Below are positions 1-8,456 of a DNA stretch of 64,000 bases, in pieces (position 1 is the stretch's first letter; every line of letters starts with the position of its first letter). Origin of the DNA: Streptomyces musisoli (GTDB lineage Bacteria; Actinomycetota; Actinomycetes; Streptomycetales; Streptomycetaceae); contig NZ_JAERRH010000009.1 in NCBI RefSeq assembly GCF_016741855.1, positions 124,001 through 188,000 on the forward strand. The letters run 5' to 3'. The position numbers were made by a program, and so were the translations under genes. The notes below the pieces were generated by a model that saw only the letters and a program-made list of their open reading frames with translations, did not search any database and had not been told where the DNA came from.

Positions 1-192
1 CACGCCGATGCCGGCCTGGGTCATGGTCTCCTCGGTGGTCAGCGGCCTGATCTCGCTGACGGAGCCGACCATGGTGGTCTTGCCGACACCGAAGCCGCCC
101 ACGATCACGATCTTCACCGCGGCCTGGGCCGTGTGCGGCAGGTGGTCCTCGGTGCGCGGGCCGGGGATCGTGTCAGAGCTTTTGAAGTCCAT
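1..192 (-). CDS. cvnD: Conservon GTPase CvnD/RarD, N-terminal part (runs off the window)
   Basis: This is the first 64 codons of a small Ras/Arl-like GTPase of the conservon type. The Walker A/G1 motif GGFGVGKTT is visible at about residues 31-39, followed by MVGSVSEIRPLTTEE, which is the typical start of CvnD proteins. The ATG lies inside the 3' end of the upstream DUF742 gene (20-bp overlap), as is usual for conservons. In this family the GTPase acts at the membrane with the kinase-like, roadblock and DUF742 proteins in a eukaryote-like signalling complex. The C-terminal two thirds lie outside the window, so G3-G5 motifs cannot be checked. The neighbourhood matches the rarABCDE (cvn9) operon of S. 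coelicolor. Confidence 0.9.
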   Translation of the reverse strand, partial: MDFKSSDTIPGPRTEDHLPHTAQAAVKIVIVGGFGVGKTTMVGSVSEIRPLTTEETMTQAGIGV

Positions 193-589
193 GCATCACC
201 GCTTCGAGGAGTGAACGGTCGGCAACCGCCTGGCGGACGATCGGCGCGCGCGCCTGCACCAGCTCCGCCTCGATCAGCTTGGTGATGAGCACGGTCATGG
301 CGCTGAAGGGCAGTTGCAGATAGGCCGAGAGTTCGGCCACGGACAGCGGGGCGAGACAGAGTCTCAGCACTGCCGCCTCCTCCGGCGAGGCGGACGGCGG
401 TGGCGCGGACCGCGCCACGATCAGGGTCACCAGGTCGAGTTCGGCGCGGGCGCCGTCGGCGGATCCCGCGATGGTGTAGAGCCGTTCGGGGTTCCCGGGC
501 TTCTCGGGGCCGTTCGCCGGTTCATGGGGCGGTGGCGGCGGGGGCGCGGCCGGTTGCGGCCGGCGCCGTTTGCGTCGTGGAGGTGTCAT
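173..589 (-). CDS. cvnC: DUF742 conservon protein CvnC/RarC
   Basis: A 138-residue protein with a basic, Pro-rich N-terminus (KRRRPQ then a run of prolines), followed by a winged-helix-like DUF742 domain. The segment around LAPLSVAELSAYLQLPFSAM resembles the usual helix-turn-helix of the family. Its start overlaps the roadblock stop codon as ATGA (586-589), implying translational coupling. The family member works as the third component of the conservon complex; a DNA-binding role has been suggested for DUF742 but is not proven. Length is normal for the family. Confidence 0.92.
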   Translation of the reverse strand: MTPPRRKRRRPQPAAPPPPPPHEPANGPEKPGNPERLYTIAGSADGARAELDLVTLIVARSAPPPSASPEEAAVLRLCLAPLSVAELSAYLQLPFSAMTVLITKLIEAELVQARAPIVRQAVADRSLLEAVMHGLQKL

Positions 590-990
590 ACGGTCTGCCC
601 GTTCCGCCGGGGCGGACTGGTGAGATGGGCACCGATCCGGACGACGAGATCGCGCATCATGCCGCTCATCCGGCCCGGTTCGCAGGTCACGTCGGCGAGC
701 ACGGCGAGGTAGGCGTTGGCGCCGGCGTTCATGAGGTAGAAGTAACCGCCCTCGATCTCGATGACGACGACCTTCATCTCACCGGCGCCGGGGATCTCCT
801 GGATGATGGCGCCGGCCAGGCTCTGCACGCCCGCGCAGGCGGCGGCCACACGGTCGGCCGCGTCGGGGTCGCCGCCGTAGCGGGCGATGCGCAGCCCGTC
901 GGAGGAGAGGACGACGATCATCTCGATGCCCGGTACGCCGTCGTTCAGCTGCTTGAGCATCCAGTCCAGGTTCGCTCGCTGCTGGATCAC
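586..990 (-). CDS. cvnB: Roadblock/LC7-domain conservon protein CvnB/RarB
   Basis: A 134-residue Roadblock/LC7 protein. The line LDWMLKQLNDGVPGIEMIVV, then SSDGLRIA and GEMKVVVIE, is the standard roadblock pattern (helix, then paired strands). The GTG start at 990 overlaps the stop of the kinase-like gene as GTGA (987-990), so no separate ribosome-binding site is needed. Roadblock proteins are the GTPase-activating or scaffold partners of MglA/CvnD-type GTPases. Together with its neighbours it forms the conservon core; the extended frame upstream of the GTG is an artefact inside the kinase gene. Confidence 0.93.
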   Translation of the reverse strand: MIQQRANLDWMLKQLNDGVPGIEMIVVLSSDGLRIARYGGDPDAADRVAAACAGVQSLAGAIIQEIPGAGEMKVVVIEIEGGYFYLMNAGANAYLAVLADVTCEPGRMSGMMRDLVVRIGAHLTSPPRRNGQTV

Positions 991-2657
991 TTGAGGTCCC
1001 TCTCGTCGTCGGCCTCGGTGGCGCCCTCGGCGTGATCGGCCGAATCGTCGATCAGATGCAGGTACTTGGTCGGGTGGAGCGTGAAGTCGGTCAGTTCGGC
1101 CGCGGTGGCGTCCTCGGGCATGCCCTTGCGCAGGCCGTCCCAGAACGCCTCCATCCACATGCCCGGGGGCCGGTCGATGAGCTTCTTGCGCTCGGGGTCG
1201 ATCTCGGGCTCGGGTTCCGGTTCGGCCCTGGTCCGGGACCAGATGGTGGGCCGGCCCTCGCGCTCCGCGCGTTCGATGGCGGCCTGTTCCGCGATCCGCT
1301 GGCTGAGCGGGGTCTTCACCCGGCTGCGGCGCTGCGGCAGACCGCCCGCGGTCCACTCGGTGACCTCCGGGACGTCGTCCTCCATGGAGATCCCGGCGGG
1401 GATCTTGGGGCTGGTGGGGCGGCGCTTCTTGGGCGGGCGCTTGGGGCCCTCGACGGCGCCGAGTTCGGGCTTGGGGATGCCGGTGGCGCCGATGCCGTGC
1501 GCGGCGCCCACACCGGGCTCGGTGGTCGTCATGACGCGCGGCACGATGAGGATCGCGCGGACGCCGCCGTAGGCGGAGGCGCGCAGCGAGACCTCCATGT
1601 CGAACTGCTTGCAGAGCCGGCCGACGACGGCGAGGCCGAGGCGCGGGTTCTCGCCGAGGTTCTGCGCGTCGTCGCCGTTCTTGGCGTCCTCGATCATCTG
1701 CTCGATGCGGGCGCGGGACTCCTCGGTGAGGCTGACGCCGGCGTCCTCGATCTCGATGGCGATGCCCGCCTGCACCTCCGCGGCGGTGACGTGCACCTGC
1801 GTCGAGGGCGGCGAGTAGCGGGTGGCGTTGTCGAGGAGTTCGGCGGCCGCGTGGATGACGGGTTCGACCGCGGTGCCCTTGATGTTGATGTTGACGATGG
1901 AGCTGAGGTCGATGCGGCGGTACTCCAGGATGCGGGACATGGCGCCGCGCAGCACGCTGTACAGGGAGACCGGCAGGGGCCACTGACGGCCGGGGCGGCC
2001 GCCGCCGAGGACGGAGATGGTGTCGGCGAGGCGGCCGATCAGCGAGGTGCCGTGGTCGATGCGCAGCAGGTCGTCGAAGACCTCCGGGTTGCGCCCGTGG
2101 TCCTCCTCCATCTCGCGGAGTTCCTTGGCCTGCTGGTGGACGATGGCCTGGACGCGGCGGGCGATGCTCACGAAGGAGCGCTCGGAGGCGTCGCGCATGG
2201 AGATCTCGTGGTCGGCACCGCGCAGCGCGATGCGCACCAGTTCGCGGTATCCCTCGGGCAGGCCGCGCAGTTCGGGGTCGGCGTCGAAGACGTTGCGTAC
2301 CGTGTCCCGGAGCGCCTCGCCGCGGCGCAGCCTGAGGAAGCCGAGAGGCAGGACGTCGGTGGCGAAGCGCTCCATCAGCTCGTTGTGCGCGGCGATCCGC
2401 TGTTCCAAATACGCGGTGTGACGGGCGTGTTCGGCCTGCGCTTCACGGAGCCGGCGGCCGCGCCGGGCGGCCTCCCCGGCCGTGCCGAGGACCAGCAGCA
2501 GGGCCAGCGCTCCGCACACGCCGACGGCGAGCCGGGCCGAGGGCGGTACCAGGGCGACGGCGGCTCCGGCCGCGCCGGCCATCACTATGGCCGGCGGCAA
2601 CAGCACACGCGCATAGGGACGTTCACGGCCACCGGGAGGCTTCTGAACACTCACCAT
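987..2657 (-). CDS. cvnA: Sensor histidine kinase-like ATPase CvnA/RarA
   Basis: A 556-residue membrane sensor. Two hydrophobic segments lie within about residues 17-60 (LLPPAIVMAGAAGAAVALV and VGVCGALALLLVLG), followed by a coiled region. A DHGTS segment near residue 200 sits where a dimerisation/phospho-acceptor helix would be. The HATPase domain shows the N-box (ELLDNATRYSPP, about residue 270) and a G-box-like NPRLGLAVVGRL near residue 340. The C-terminal 150 residues are basic, Pro-rich and acidic in blocks, as in other CvnA proteins. It is the first gene of the operon; conservon kinases lack a linked response regulator and are thought to signal to the GTPase. In S. coelicolor rarA mutants affect aerial mycelium formation. 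Confidence 0.92.
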   Translation of the reverse strand: MVSVQKPPGGRERPYARVLLPPAIVMAGAAGAAVALVPPSARLAVGVCGALALLLVLGTAGEAARRGRRLREAQAEHARHTAYLEQRIAAHNELMERFATDVLPLGFLRLRRGEALRDTVRNVFDADPELRGLPEGYRELVRIALRGADHEISMRDASERSFVSIARRVQAIVHQQAKELREMEEDHGRNPEVFDDLLRIDHGTSLIGRLADTISVLGGGRPGRQWPLPVSLYSVLRGAMSRILEYRRIDLSSIVNINIKGTAVEPVIHAAAELLDNATRYSPPSTQVHVTAAEVQAGIAIEIEDAGVSLTEESRARIEQMIEDAKNGDDAQNLGENPRLGLAVVGRLCKQFDMEVSLRASAYGGVRAILIVPRVMTTTEPGVGAAHGIGATGIPKPELGAVEGPKRPPKKRRPTSPKIPAGISMEDDVPEVTEWTAGGLPQRRSRVKTPLSQRIAEQAAIERAEREGRPTIWSRTRAEPEPEPEIDPERKKLIDRPPGMWMEAFWDGLRKGMPEDATAAELTDFTLHPTKYLHLIDDSADHAEGATEADDERDLK

Positions 2658-3128
2658 GGATGCCTTCTGAGATGAGTCGGCTGGGTGTCGGGGGAGCTTG
2701 CGGGGGGAAGGTTCATGGAACCAAAGGGGATCTGCTTCACGTTTGGGAACAGACGCACGAATTACCTCAACTCGGTGCGCCGCGGGCGAGCTTAGTCCGA
2801 CCGGATCATCGCCGTGTCATATTCGGCAAGCACCTGAAAACGCCCCCGCACCAGGAGTACGCTCAACTCCTTTTACACGCAGAGCTGTTGTTCGCACACA
2901 TTCGGTAACAGCACACGGGCGTGCGAAAGTCACTCACCGCGAAGAGTGAAAAAGAGTCCGAGGCCGCACCTCGGTGACCACAACCGCCGTTCCCCCGGCG
3001 GCAGTTCGCCCCGGACCGCCTGAAGAAGACGGTCCGGGGTCTTGCGAAGCGGGCCGACGACGGCCGGCTTCGAGGGCGCGGGAACCACGCGACGGGCCAC
3101 GGGGCTCCCGCGCCCGCCGGACCGGCCG
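2658..3128. other. Intergenic region: cvn leader and helY terminator
   Basis: This 471-bp gap lies between the cvnA start and the helicase stop. It must hold the cvn operon promoter, read leftward, but I could not place confident -35/-10 boxes. It contains the hairpin listed separately at 3009-3039. Base composition is less GC-rich between about 2700 and 2960 than in the flanking genes, as expected for a regulatory region. I see no convincing small gene. Confidence 0.6.
3009..3039 (-). terminator. Hairpin after the helicase gene
   Basis: A perfect 10-bp inverted repeat (CCCCGGACCG / CGGTCCGGGG) with an 11-nt loop lies about 90 bp beyond the helicase stop codon. There is no clear T-run, which is common for Streptomyces terminators. 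It separates the helicase transcript from the cvn promoter. Confidence 0.6.
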
Positions 3129-5936
3129 TCAGCCCACCGACGAGTAGGCGACCACACCCCGCAGCAGCTGATCGACCGCCTTGCGCGCCGCCTTGGCGAC
3201 CGTCGAGCCCTCCACGGGAGCGGCCGCGGAGATCTGCCCGAGCACGTCGATGACCTGCTTGCACCACCGCACGAAGTCGCCGGCCGGCATCTCCGCCTCG
3301 CGCAGCACCTCGTCCAGGCCCTTGTCCGAGGCCCACATGTAGGCGGCCCAGGCGAAGCCCAGGTCGGGCTCGCGCTGGCCGACACCCTCGGTCTGGCTGA
3401 TCCGGAAGTCCTCCTCCAGGCCGTCGAGCCGGCCCCAGATCCGGACCATCTCCCCGAGCGCGGCCTTGGCCTTGCCGGACGGCAGCTTCGGCGCCATCGC
3501 GTCGTCGCCGACCCGCGCCTCGTACACCAGCGCCGAGACGCAGGCGGCGAGTTCGGCGGGCGAGAGCCCCTCCCAGACGCGTTCCCGCAGGCACTCGCTG
3601 GCCAGCAGGTCCAGTTCGCCGTACAGCCGAGCGAGCCGCCTGCCGTGCTCGGTGACCTCGTCACCGCGCAGATAGTCCAGTTCGGTCAGCAGCGCCACGA
3701 TCCGGTCGAAGGTGCGCGCGATCGTGTTCGTACGGCCCTCGATGCGCCGTTCCAGCTGCGAGGTGTCACGCATCAGCCGGTGGTAGCGCTCCGCCCAGCG
3801 GGCATGGTCCTCCCGGTCGTCGCAGCCGTGGCAGGGGTGGGCCCGGATCGCCGTGCGCAGCCGCGCGATCTCACGGTCGTCGGCGGCCTGCGCGCGCTTC
3901 TTGCGGGCCCGCTCCGGCGGGATGTGCCCGGCCTTGGTGCGCAGCGCGGAGGCGAGGTCCCGCCGGGACTGCGGCGAGCGCGGGTTGAAGGACTTCGGGA
4001 TCCGCATCCGGTCCAGCGGTTCGACCGGCACCGGGAAGTCCATCGACGCCAGCCGCTTCACCTGCCGTTCGGCCGTCAGCACCAGCGGGCGCGGACCGTC
4101 GTGGTGGTCGAAGCCGCGGTGGCCGTTCGACCGGCCCGCGGGCAGCCCCGGGTCCAGCACCAGGGCCAGACCGGCGTACTTGCCCGTGGGCACGTGGATG
4201 ACGTCGCCCGGCTTGAGCTTCTCCAGGGCGACGGCGGCCTCGGCCCGCCGCTGGTTCGCGCCCTGCCGGGCCAGCTCGGTCTCCCGGTCCTTCAGCTCGC
4301 GGCGCAGCCGCGCGTACTCCTCGAAGTCGCCGAGGTGGCAGGTCATCGACGCCTTGTAGCCGGACAGGCCCTCCTCGTTGCGCTGCACCTGCCGCGAGAT
4401 CCCGACGACCGACTTGTCGGCCTGGAACTGGGCGAAAGACGTCTCCAGCAGCTCGCGCGAGCGGTGCCGGCCGAACTGCTCGACCAGGTTGACCGCCATG
4501 TTGTACGACGGCTTGAAGCTGGAGCGCAGCGGGTACGTGCGCGTGCCCGCGAGACCGGCCAGGTGCTCGGGGCTCATGCCGCGCTGCCACAGCACCACGG
4601 CGTGGCCCTCGACGTCGATGCCCCGGCGGCCGGCGCGGCCGGTCAGCTGGGTGTACTCGCCGGGCGTGATGTCGGCGTGCTGCTCGCCGTTCCACTTGAC
4701 GAGCTTCTCCAGCACCACCGAGCGGGCCGGCATGTTGATGCCGAGCGCGAGGGTCTCGGTGGCGAACACGGCCTTGACCAGGCCGCGCACGAACAGCTCC
4801 TCGACGACCTCCTTGAAGGTGGGCAGCATGCCCGCGTGGTGGGCGGCGATGCCCCGCTCCAGGCCCTCCAGCCATTCGTAGTAGCCGAGGACGTGCAGGT
4901 CCTCCGGCGGGATGGCGGCGGTGCGCTCCTCGACCAGGGCCCGGACCTGTTCCCGGGCCTCCTCGTCGTTGAGCCTGAGGCCCGCGTACAGGCACTGCTG
5001 GACGGCGGCCTCGCAGGCGGCACGGCTGAAGATGAAGGTGATGGCGGGCAGCAGGCCCTCGGAGTCCAAGCGCTCGATGACCTCGGGACGGCCCGGTGTC
5101 CACACGCGCGAGCGCTGTCTGCGCTCGCGCTCCCGGTCGGCCTCGCGCATCGACCGGCCGCGCCTGCGGTCCTGGTACGACGGCCTGGTGGCCTCCATGC
5201 GGGCCAGCCGGGCCAGGTCGGGATTGACGGCCTTCTTGTGGCCCTCGCCCTCCTCGAACAGGTCGTACATCCGGCGCCCGGCGAGCACGTGCTGGAACAG
5301 CGGCACGGGCCGGTGCTCGGAGACGATCACCTCGGTGTCGCCCCGGACGGTGTCCAGCCAGTCACCGAACTCCTCGGCGTTGGACACGGTGGCGGACAGC
5401 GAGACCAGCGTCACCGACTCGGGCAGGTGGATGATCACCTCCTCCCAGACGGCGCCGCGGAAGCGGTCGGAGAGGTAGTGCACCTCGTCCATGACCACGT
5501 AGCCGAGGCCGAGGAGGGTCTGCGACCCGGCGTACAGCATGTTCCGCAGCACCTCGGTGGTCATCACGACCACGGGCGCGTCGGAGTTCACGCTGTTGTC
5601 GCCGGTGAGCAGGCCGACCTTCGACGCGCCGTATCTGCGGCACAGGTCGGCGTACTTCTGGTTCGACAGCGCCTTGATGGGCGTCGTGTAGAAGCACTTC
5701 TTGCCCTGCCGGAGGGCGAGGTGGACGGCGAACTCGCCCACGATCGTCTTGCCCGAGCCGGTGGGGGCGGCCACCAGCACACCCTTCCCCGCTTCGAGTG
5801 CCTGGCAGGCCTCGATCTGGAAGGGGTCGAGGCCGAAGTCGTACATCTCGCGGAAGGAGGCGAGCGCGGTGGCCTGCTCGGCTGCCCGCCTGCGGGCCGC
5901 CGCATACCGCTCGGCCGGTGAGAGATCCTCTGTCAT
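3129..5936 (-). CDS. helY: Ski2/Mtr4-like DEAD/DEAH-box helicase HelY
   Basis: A 935-residue superfamily 2 helicase. Motif I APTGSGKT lies near residue 55, the DEVH box (VMDEVHYLSDR) near residue 150, SLSATVSN just after it, and motif VI QLTGRAGRRGID near residue 435. A C-terminal DSHCT-type helical region (LSPAELAACVSALVYEAR) is preserved. Bacterial members resemble RNA helicases Ski2/Mtr4; in M. tuberculosis helY also sits beside tatC-tatA-pafC-pafB. The ATG at 5936 is used because the reading frame further upstream runs through the tatC terminator and tatC itself. It is a monocistronic unit bounded by hairpins on both sides. Confidence 0.93.
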   Translation of the reverse strand: MTEDLSPAERYAAARRRAAEQATALASFREMYDFGLDPFQIEACQALEAGKGVLVAAPTGSGKTIVGEFAVHLALRQGKKCFYTTPIKALSNQKYADLCRRYGASKVGLLTGDNSVNSDAPVVVMTTEVLRNMLYAGSQTLLGLGYVVMDEVHYLSDRFRGAVWEEVIIHLPESVTLVSLSATVSNAEEFGDWLDTVRGDTEVIVSEHRPVPLFQHVLAGRRMYDLFEEGEGHKKAVNPDLARLARMEATRPSYQDRRRGRSMREADRERERRQRSRVWTPGRPEVIERLDSEGLLPAITFIFSRAACEAAVQQCLYAGLRLNDEEAREQVRALVEERTAAIPPEDLHVLGYYEWLEGLERGIAAHHAGMLPTFKEVVEELFVRGLVKAVFATETLALGINMPARSVVLEKLVKWNGEQHADITPGEYTQLTGRAGRRGIDVEGHAVVLWQRGMSPEHLAGLAGTRTYPLRSSFKPSYNMAVNLVEQFGRHRSRELLETSFAQFQADKSVVGISRQVQRNEEGLSGYKASMTCHLGDFEEYARLRRELKDRETELARQGANQRRAEAAVALEKLKPGDVIHVPTGKYAGLALVLDPGLPAGRSNGHRGFDHHDGPRPLVLTAERQVKRLASMDFPVPVEPLDRMRIPKSFNPRSPQSRRDLASALRTKAGHIPPERARKKRAQAADDREIARLRTAIRAHPCHGCDDREDHARWAERYHRLMRDTSQLERRIEGRTNTIARTFDRIVALLTELDYLRGDEVTEHGRRLARLYGELDLLASECLRERVWEGLSPAELAACVSALVYEARVGDDAMAPKLPSGKAKAALGEMVRIWGRLDGLEEDFRISQTEGVGQREPDLGFAWAAYMWASDKGLDEVLREAEMPAGDFVRWCKQVIDVLGQISAAAPVEGSTVAKAARKAVDQLLRGVVAYSSVG

Positions 5937-6023
5937 CGTACTTTCGAGCGTACCGGGCCCCACTGACAACAGGACGATCATTATCGGGATCGCCGTCCCG
6001 CGGCCCGGCCCCGCGAAAAGACG

Positions 6024-6055
6024 GATGCCCCCGTCCTCGGGAGGACGGGGGCATC
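6024..6055 (-). terminator. Strong terminator after tatC
   Basis: A perfect 15-bp inverted repeat (GATGCCCCCGTCCTC / GAGGACGGGGGCATC) with a 2-nt apex lies 22 bp past the tatC stop. It separates the tatA-tatC transcript from helY. Confidence 0.85.
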
Positions 6056-6076
6056 GCGCGACGGCTCGGTGCGGGA

Positions 6077-7021
6077 TCAGGTCACGTCGTCGTAGCCGTT
6101 GACGCGCTCGGTGCTCGCCTGCTCGGGCAGGGCGCGGGCGGCCGGGACGGACTCGACCTCGCCGATGTCCTCGGGAGTCAGGTCCAGCTCGGAGGCCTCG
6201 TCGTCGCCGGGGCCGTCCGCCTCGCGGCGGGCCCGGCGCCGGTCGTTGAGCATCGCGATGGCCACGGCGACGAAGTACAGCGCCCAGATCGGCGCCGCCA
6301 GCGCCAGCATCGTCATCGGGTCCGGGCTGGGCGTGGCCACGGCCGCGAAGACCGTGATGCCGATGACCATGCCGCGCCACCAGCCCAGCATGCGCCGCCC
6401 GGACAGCACACCGGTCAGGTTGAGCATGACCAGCAGCAACGGCATCTCGAAGGCGAGGCCGAAGACGACGATCATGCGGGTGACCAGGTCCAGCAGGTCG
6501 TCCAGCGGCAGCAGGTTCTCGGCACCGTCGGGTGTGAGGTCGATCATCACCCTGGCCGTGGTGGGCAGCACGTGGAACGCGAGGTAGCCGCCACCGAGGA
6601 AGAGCGGGAAGCCGAAGCCGACGAACGCGTAGGCGTACTTCTTCTCTTTCCGGTGCAGGCCCGGCGCGACGAACGCCCACAGCTGGTAGAGCCACACCGG
6701 CGACGCGAGCACGACACCGGTCATCAGGGCGACCTTCAGCGCCAGGGTGAACGGCGCCAGCAGACCGCTGACGGTGATGTGCGCGCAGCGGGCGTTCTTG
6801 GCACCGGCCAGTTCCCCGAACGACTGGTGGCAGCCGATCTCGTCCAGCATCGGCCGGGTGATGACATCGATGATGTCCCGGTAGAAGAAGGCCGCGATGA
6901 TCGTGACGGCGAGGATCGCCAGGACACCCTTCGCGAGCCGGTTGCGCAGCTCACGCAAGTGATCCGCGAGAGGCATCCGCCCCTCGGGATCCCTCTCCTT
7001 TTTGCGGGCAGACTTGAGCAA
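6077..7021 (-). CDS. tatC: Sec-independent protein translocase subunit TatC
   Basis: A 314-residue polytopic membrane protein with the six transmembrane segments of TatC. The N-terminal MPLADHLRELRNRLAKG signature, the conserved WLYQLWAFVAPGLHRKEKKYA loop and the FGLAFEMPLLLVMLN segment are all present. It forms the twin-arginine signal-peptide receptor with TatB and TatA. The C-terminal tail of about 70 residues is acidic and hydrophilic, as usual in Streptomyces. The TTG start at 7021 is preceded by GAGG at a suitable distance; an overlapping ATG in another frame gives no TatC. tatA lies 47 bp upstream on the same strand. Confidence 0.96.
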   Translation of the reverse strand: MLKSARKKERDPEGRMPLADHLRELRNRLAKGVLAILAVTIIAAFFYRDIIDVITRPMLDEIGCHQSFGELAGAKNARCAHITVSGLLAPFTLALKVALMTGVVLASPVWLYQLWAFVAPGLHRKEKKYAYAFVGFGFPLFLGGGYLAFHVLPTTARVMIDLTPDGAENLLPLDDLLDLVTRMIVVFGLAFEMPLLLVMLNLTGVLSGRRMLGWWRGMVIGITVFAAVATPSPDPMTMLALAAPIWALYFVAVAIAMLNDRRRARREADGPGDDEASELDLTPEDIGEVESVPAARALPEQASTERVNGYDDVT

Positions 7022-7068
7022 CCCACATCCTCATCTCGTGCAGCGGACCGGATGCCCCGGTCCTCGCG

Positions 7069-7353
7069 TCAGCGCTTGGTCGTGTCCGTCGGCTCGTTGA
7101 CCGGGCGGGAGCTGGTCACGTCGCCGGGCGCGGCCTGGATCGTACGCTGAGCGGGAGCGGGCTCCTCGGCGGACGGGGCGGTGTCGGCGGACTGCTTGCC
7201 GTCCTCCTTCATCGCCTTCGCCTCGCTCTTCAGGATGCGGGCGGACTTGCCGAGCGAGCGCGCCATGTCCGGCAGCTTCTTCGAGCCGAACACGAGGAGG
7301 ATCACCACAACGAGGATCAGCAGGTGCCACGGCTCAAGTCCGTTGCGGAACAT
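7069..7353 (-). CDS. tatA: Twin-arginine translocase pore subunit TatA
   Basis: A 94-residue protein with one N-terminal transmembrane helix (WHLLILVVVILLVFG), the FGSKKLPDMARSLGKSARILK amphipathic helix typical of TatA, and a hydrophilic, Ala/Pro/Glu-rich tail. It forms the protein-conducting assembly of the Tat system, which is heavily used in Streptomyces. It precedes tatC by 47 bp. A GAAGGTGAAG ribosome-binding site is in place, and an 18-bp palindrome lies 30 bp upstream of the start. Confidence 0.96.
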   Translation of the reverse strand: MFRNGLEPWHLLILVVVILLVFGSKKLPDMARSLGKSARILKSEAKAMKEDGKQSADTAPSAEEPAPAQRTIQAAPGDVTSSRPVNEPTDTTKR

Positions 7354-7382
7354 AAATCTTCACCTTCTCACCGAGGCGGGTA

Positions 7383-7400
7383 TGTCCGACAGGTCGGACA
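7383..7400. promoter_or_regulatory. Perfect 18-bp palindrome in the tatA leader
   Basis: TGTCCGACAGGTCGGACA is a perfect inverted repeat (8-bp arms, 2-bp centre) lying 30 bp upstream of the tatA ATG. A further half-site-like CGTCCGAACG follows at 7403-7412. Its position suits an operator close to the tatA transcription start. The cognate regulator is unknown to me. Confidence 0.5.
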
Positions 7401-7602
7401 CTCGTCCGAACGTCATCCTGGCTGCGATCGTAACGCCTGGGGGTGAACGCGGAACAATCCCCGGACGTACTCCTGCTCTGCGGACCGCGCCTCGTTCTCG
7501 GGCCGCGACCAGCAGCGTACCTGGCCGTACGGGCAAGGTGACAGGCCGAAGTGACCCACGGCGCACCCGCGCCCCGGACGGGCGGGCCCTCCGGGACCCG
7601 GT

Positions 7603-7797
7603 TCACAGCGTGTCCACGGCACGGGCCGCGCTCACGGCCGCCCGCTCCAGGTCCTCGGCCGCCCTGCTGATGCGCCGCGCCGAGTCCGCGACCTGCTGCC
7701 CGAGGCGCCGTGCCTCCAGGAACACCCGGACGGCGAGCACCCCCAGGACGGCGAGACCCAGGAAACCCACGGCTACCGCGAACATCGGCCAGAACAT
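7603..7797 (-). CDS. Small single-pass membrane protein of the tat region
   Basis: A 64-residue protein that I do not recognise by name. It starts with a strong hydrophobic helix (MFAVAVGFLGLAVLGVLAVRVFLEA) followed by an amphipathic, coiled-coil-like helix rich in Ala, Arg and Glu (ARRISRAAEDLERAAVSAARAV). The ATG at 7797 begins just before the membrane helix; the frame upstream is low-complexity. The layout resembles TatA/TatB proteins (one helix plus amphipathic helix) but the FGxxKLP hinge is missing. It sits about 250 bp upstream of tatA, on the same strand. Confidence 0.7.
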   Translation of the reverse strand: MFWPMFAVAVGFLGLAVLGVLAVRVFLEARRLGQQVADSARRISRAAEDLERAAVSAARAVDTL

Positions 7798-7889
7798 GAC
7801 GTCGAGAGTAGTGCGTCCGACGGCGCGCCCCGCAGCCGGCCGCACCGTAGCGGCAACCGGCCGGACCACGGCGGGCCACCGGTGGAACT

Positions 7890-8096
7890 CTCGCCGCCCT
7901 GTGCCGGGCGACCGACCTGCCCCAGCCCTGTGCCGGGCGATCCCGCGGCCTCGTCGCGGGCGACCGGCGGGACCGTGGCCGGGCAGCCGGCCATACCGTG
8001 GTCAGCGGCCGCGGCCGCTGCACCGTGGCAGGCACCCTCTGCACCGTGGCTGGCACCCCCTGCACCGTGGCGCCGCCACATCCTGTCGAGCAGCCG
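7890..8096. repeat. Degenerate short tandem repeats in the intergenic region
   Basis: Two sets of short repeats lie here. Near 7899-7946, CCTGTGCCGGGCGA occurs twice, about 30 bp apart. Near 8028-8077 a 21-bp unit built on TGCACCGTGGC(A/T)GGCACC is repeated about 2.5 times, with related ACCGTGG words at 7995 and 8099. The whole 300-bp gap between the zinc-ribbon gene and the small membrane gene has no other feature I can support. Confidence 0.7.
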
Positions 8097-8456
8097 CTAC
8101 ACCGTGGAGTGCAGCCGCAGGGTCCTGACCCCGCCACCGGTGAGCAACTCCACGATCCGCTCGCCGGCCGGCTTGCGCACCGCGGTGCCGCAGTCGGGGC
8201 AGGTGAAGGAGTAGAACGTCGTCCGGCTGGTGGCGCCGATGGCGAGGCGCAGCGCGCTCGCGGCGAGTTCGAAGCGGCCCCGGCAGTCCGGGCAGCCGGC
8301 CCGGAACACCACCGGGACCACTCTCCTCATCCCGGCGAAGGCGGTCGCCACCGTCATCTCACCCGCACCGCACTCCGGAGACTCGCTCACAGCCTCGCTC
8401 CTCTTCGTCGGCTCGCCTCGGTCGTCCGCCGTCGTGGCACCACGGCCTCGGCTCAC
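8097..8456 (-). CDS. Zinc-ribbon protein coupled to pafC
   Basis: A 119-residue protein that I do not recognise. Two CPDC knuckles about 30 residues apart (CPDCRGRFELAA and CPDCGTAVRKP) form a zinc ribbon with strand-like sequence between them. The GTG at 8456 overlaps the pafC stop as GTGA, so it is probably co-translated with pafC. The first 33 residues are poorly conserved-looking and a later ATG at 8357 (MTVATAF) is a plausible alternative start. It would then be about 86 residues. The last codons overlap the repeat zone. Confidence 0.65.
   Translation of the reverse strand: MSRGRGATTADDRGEPTKRSEAVSESPECGAGEMTVATAFAGMRRVVPVVFRAGCPDCRGRFELAASALRLAIGATSRTTFYSFTCPDCGTAVRKPAGERIVELLTGGGVRTLRLHSTV

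Noticed and set aside
3042..5921. Open frame of 959 codons on the plus strand antisense to the helicase gene
   Set aside because: It is antisense to a gene with clear helicase motifs, its composition is His/Arg/Leu-rich as expected for a GC3 shadow frame, and it has no recognisable domain.
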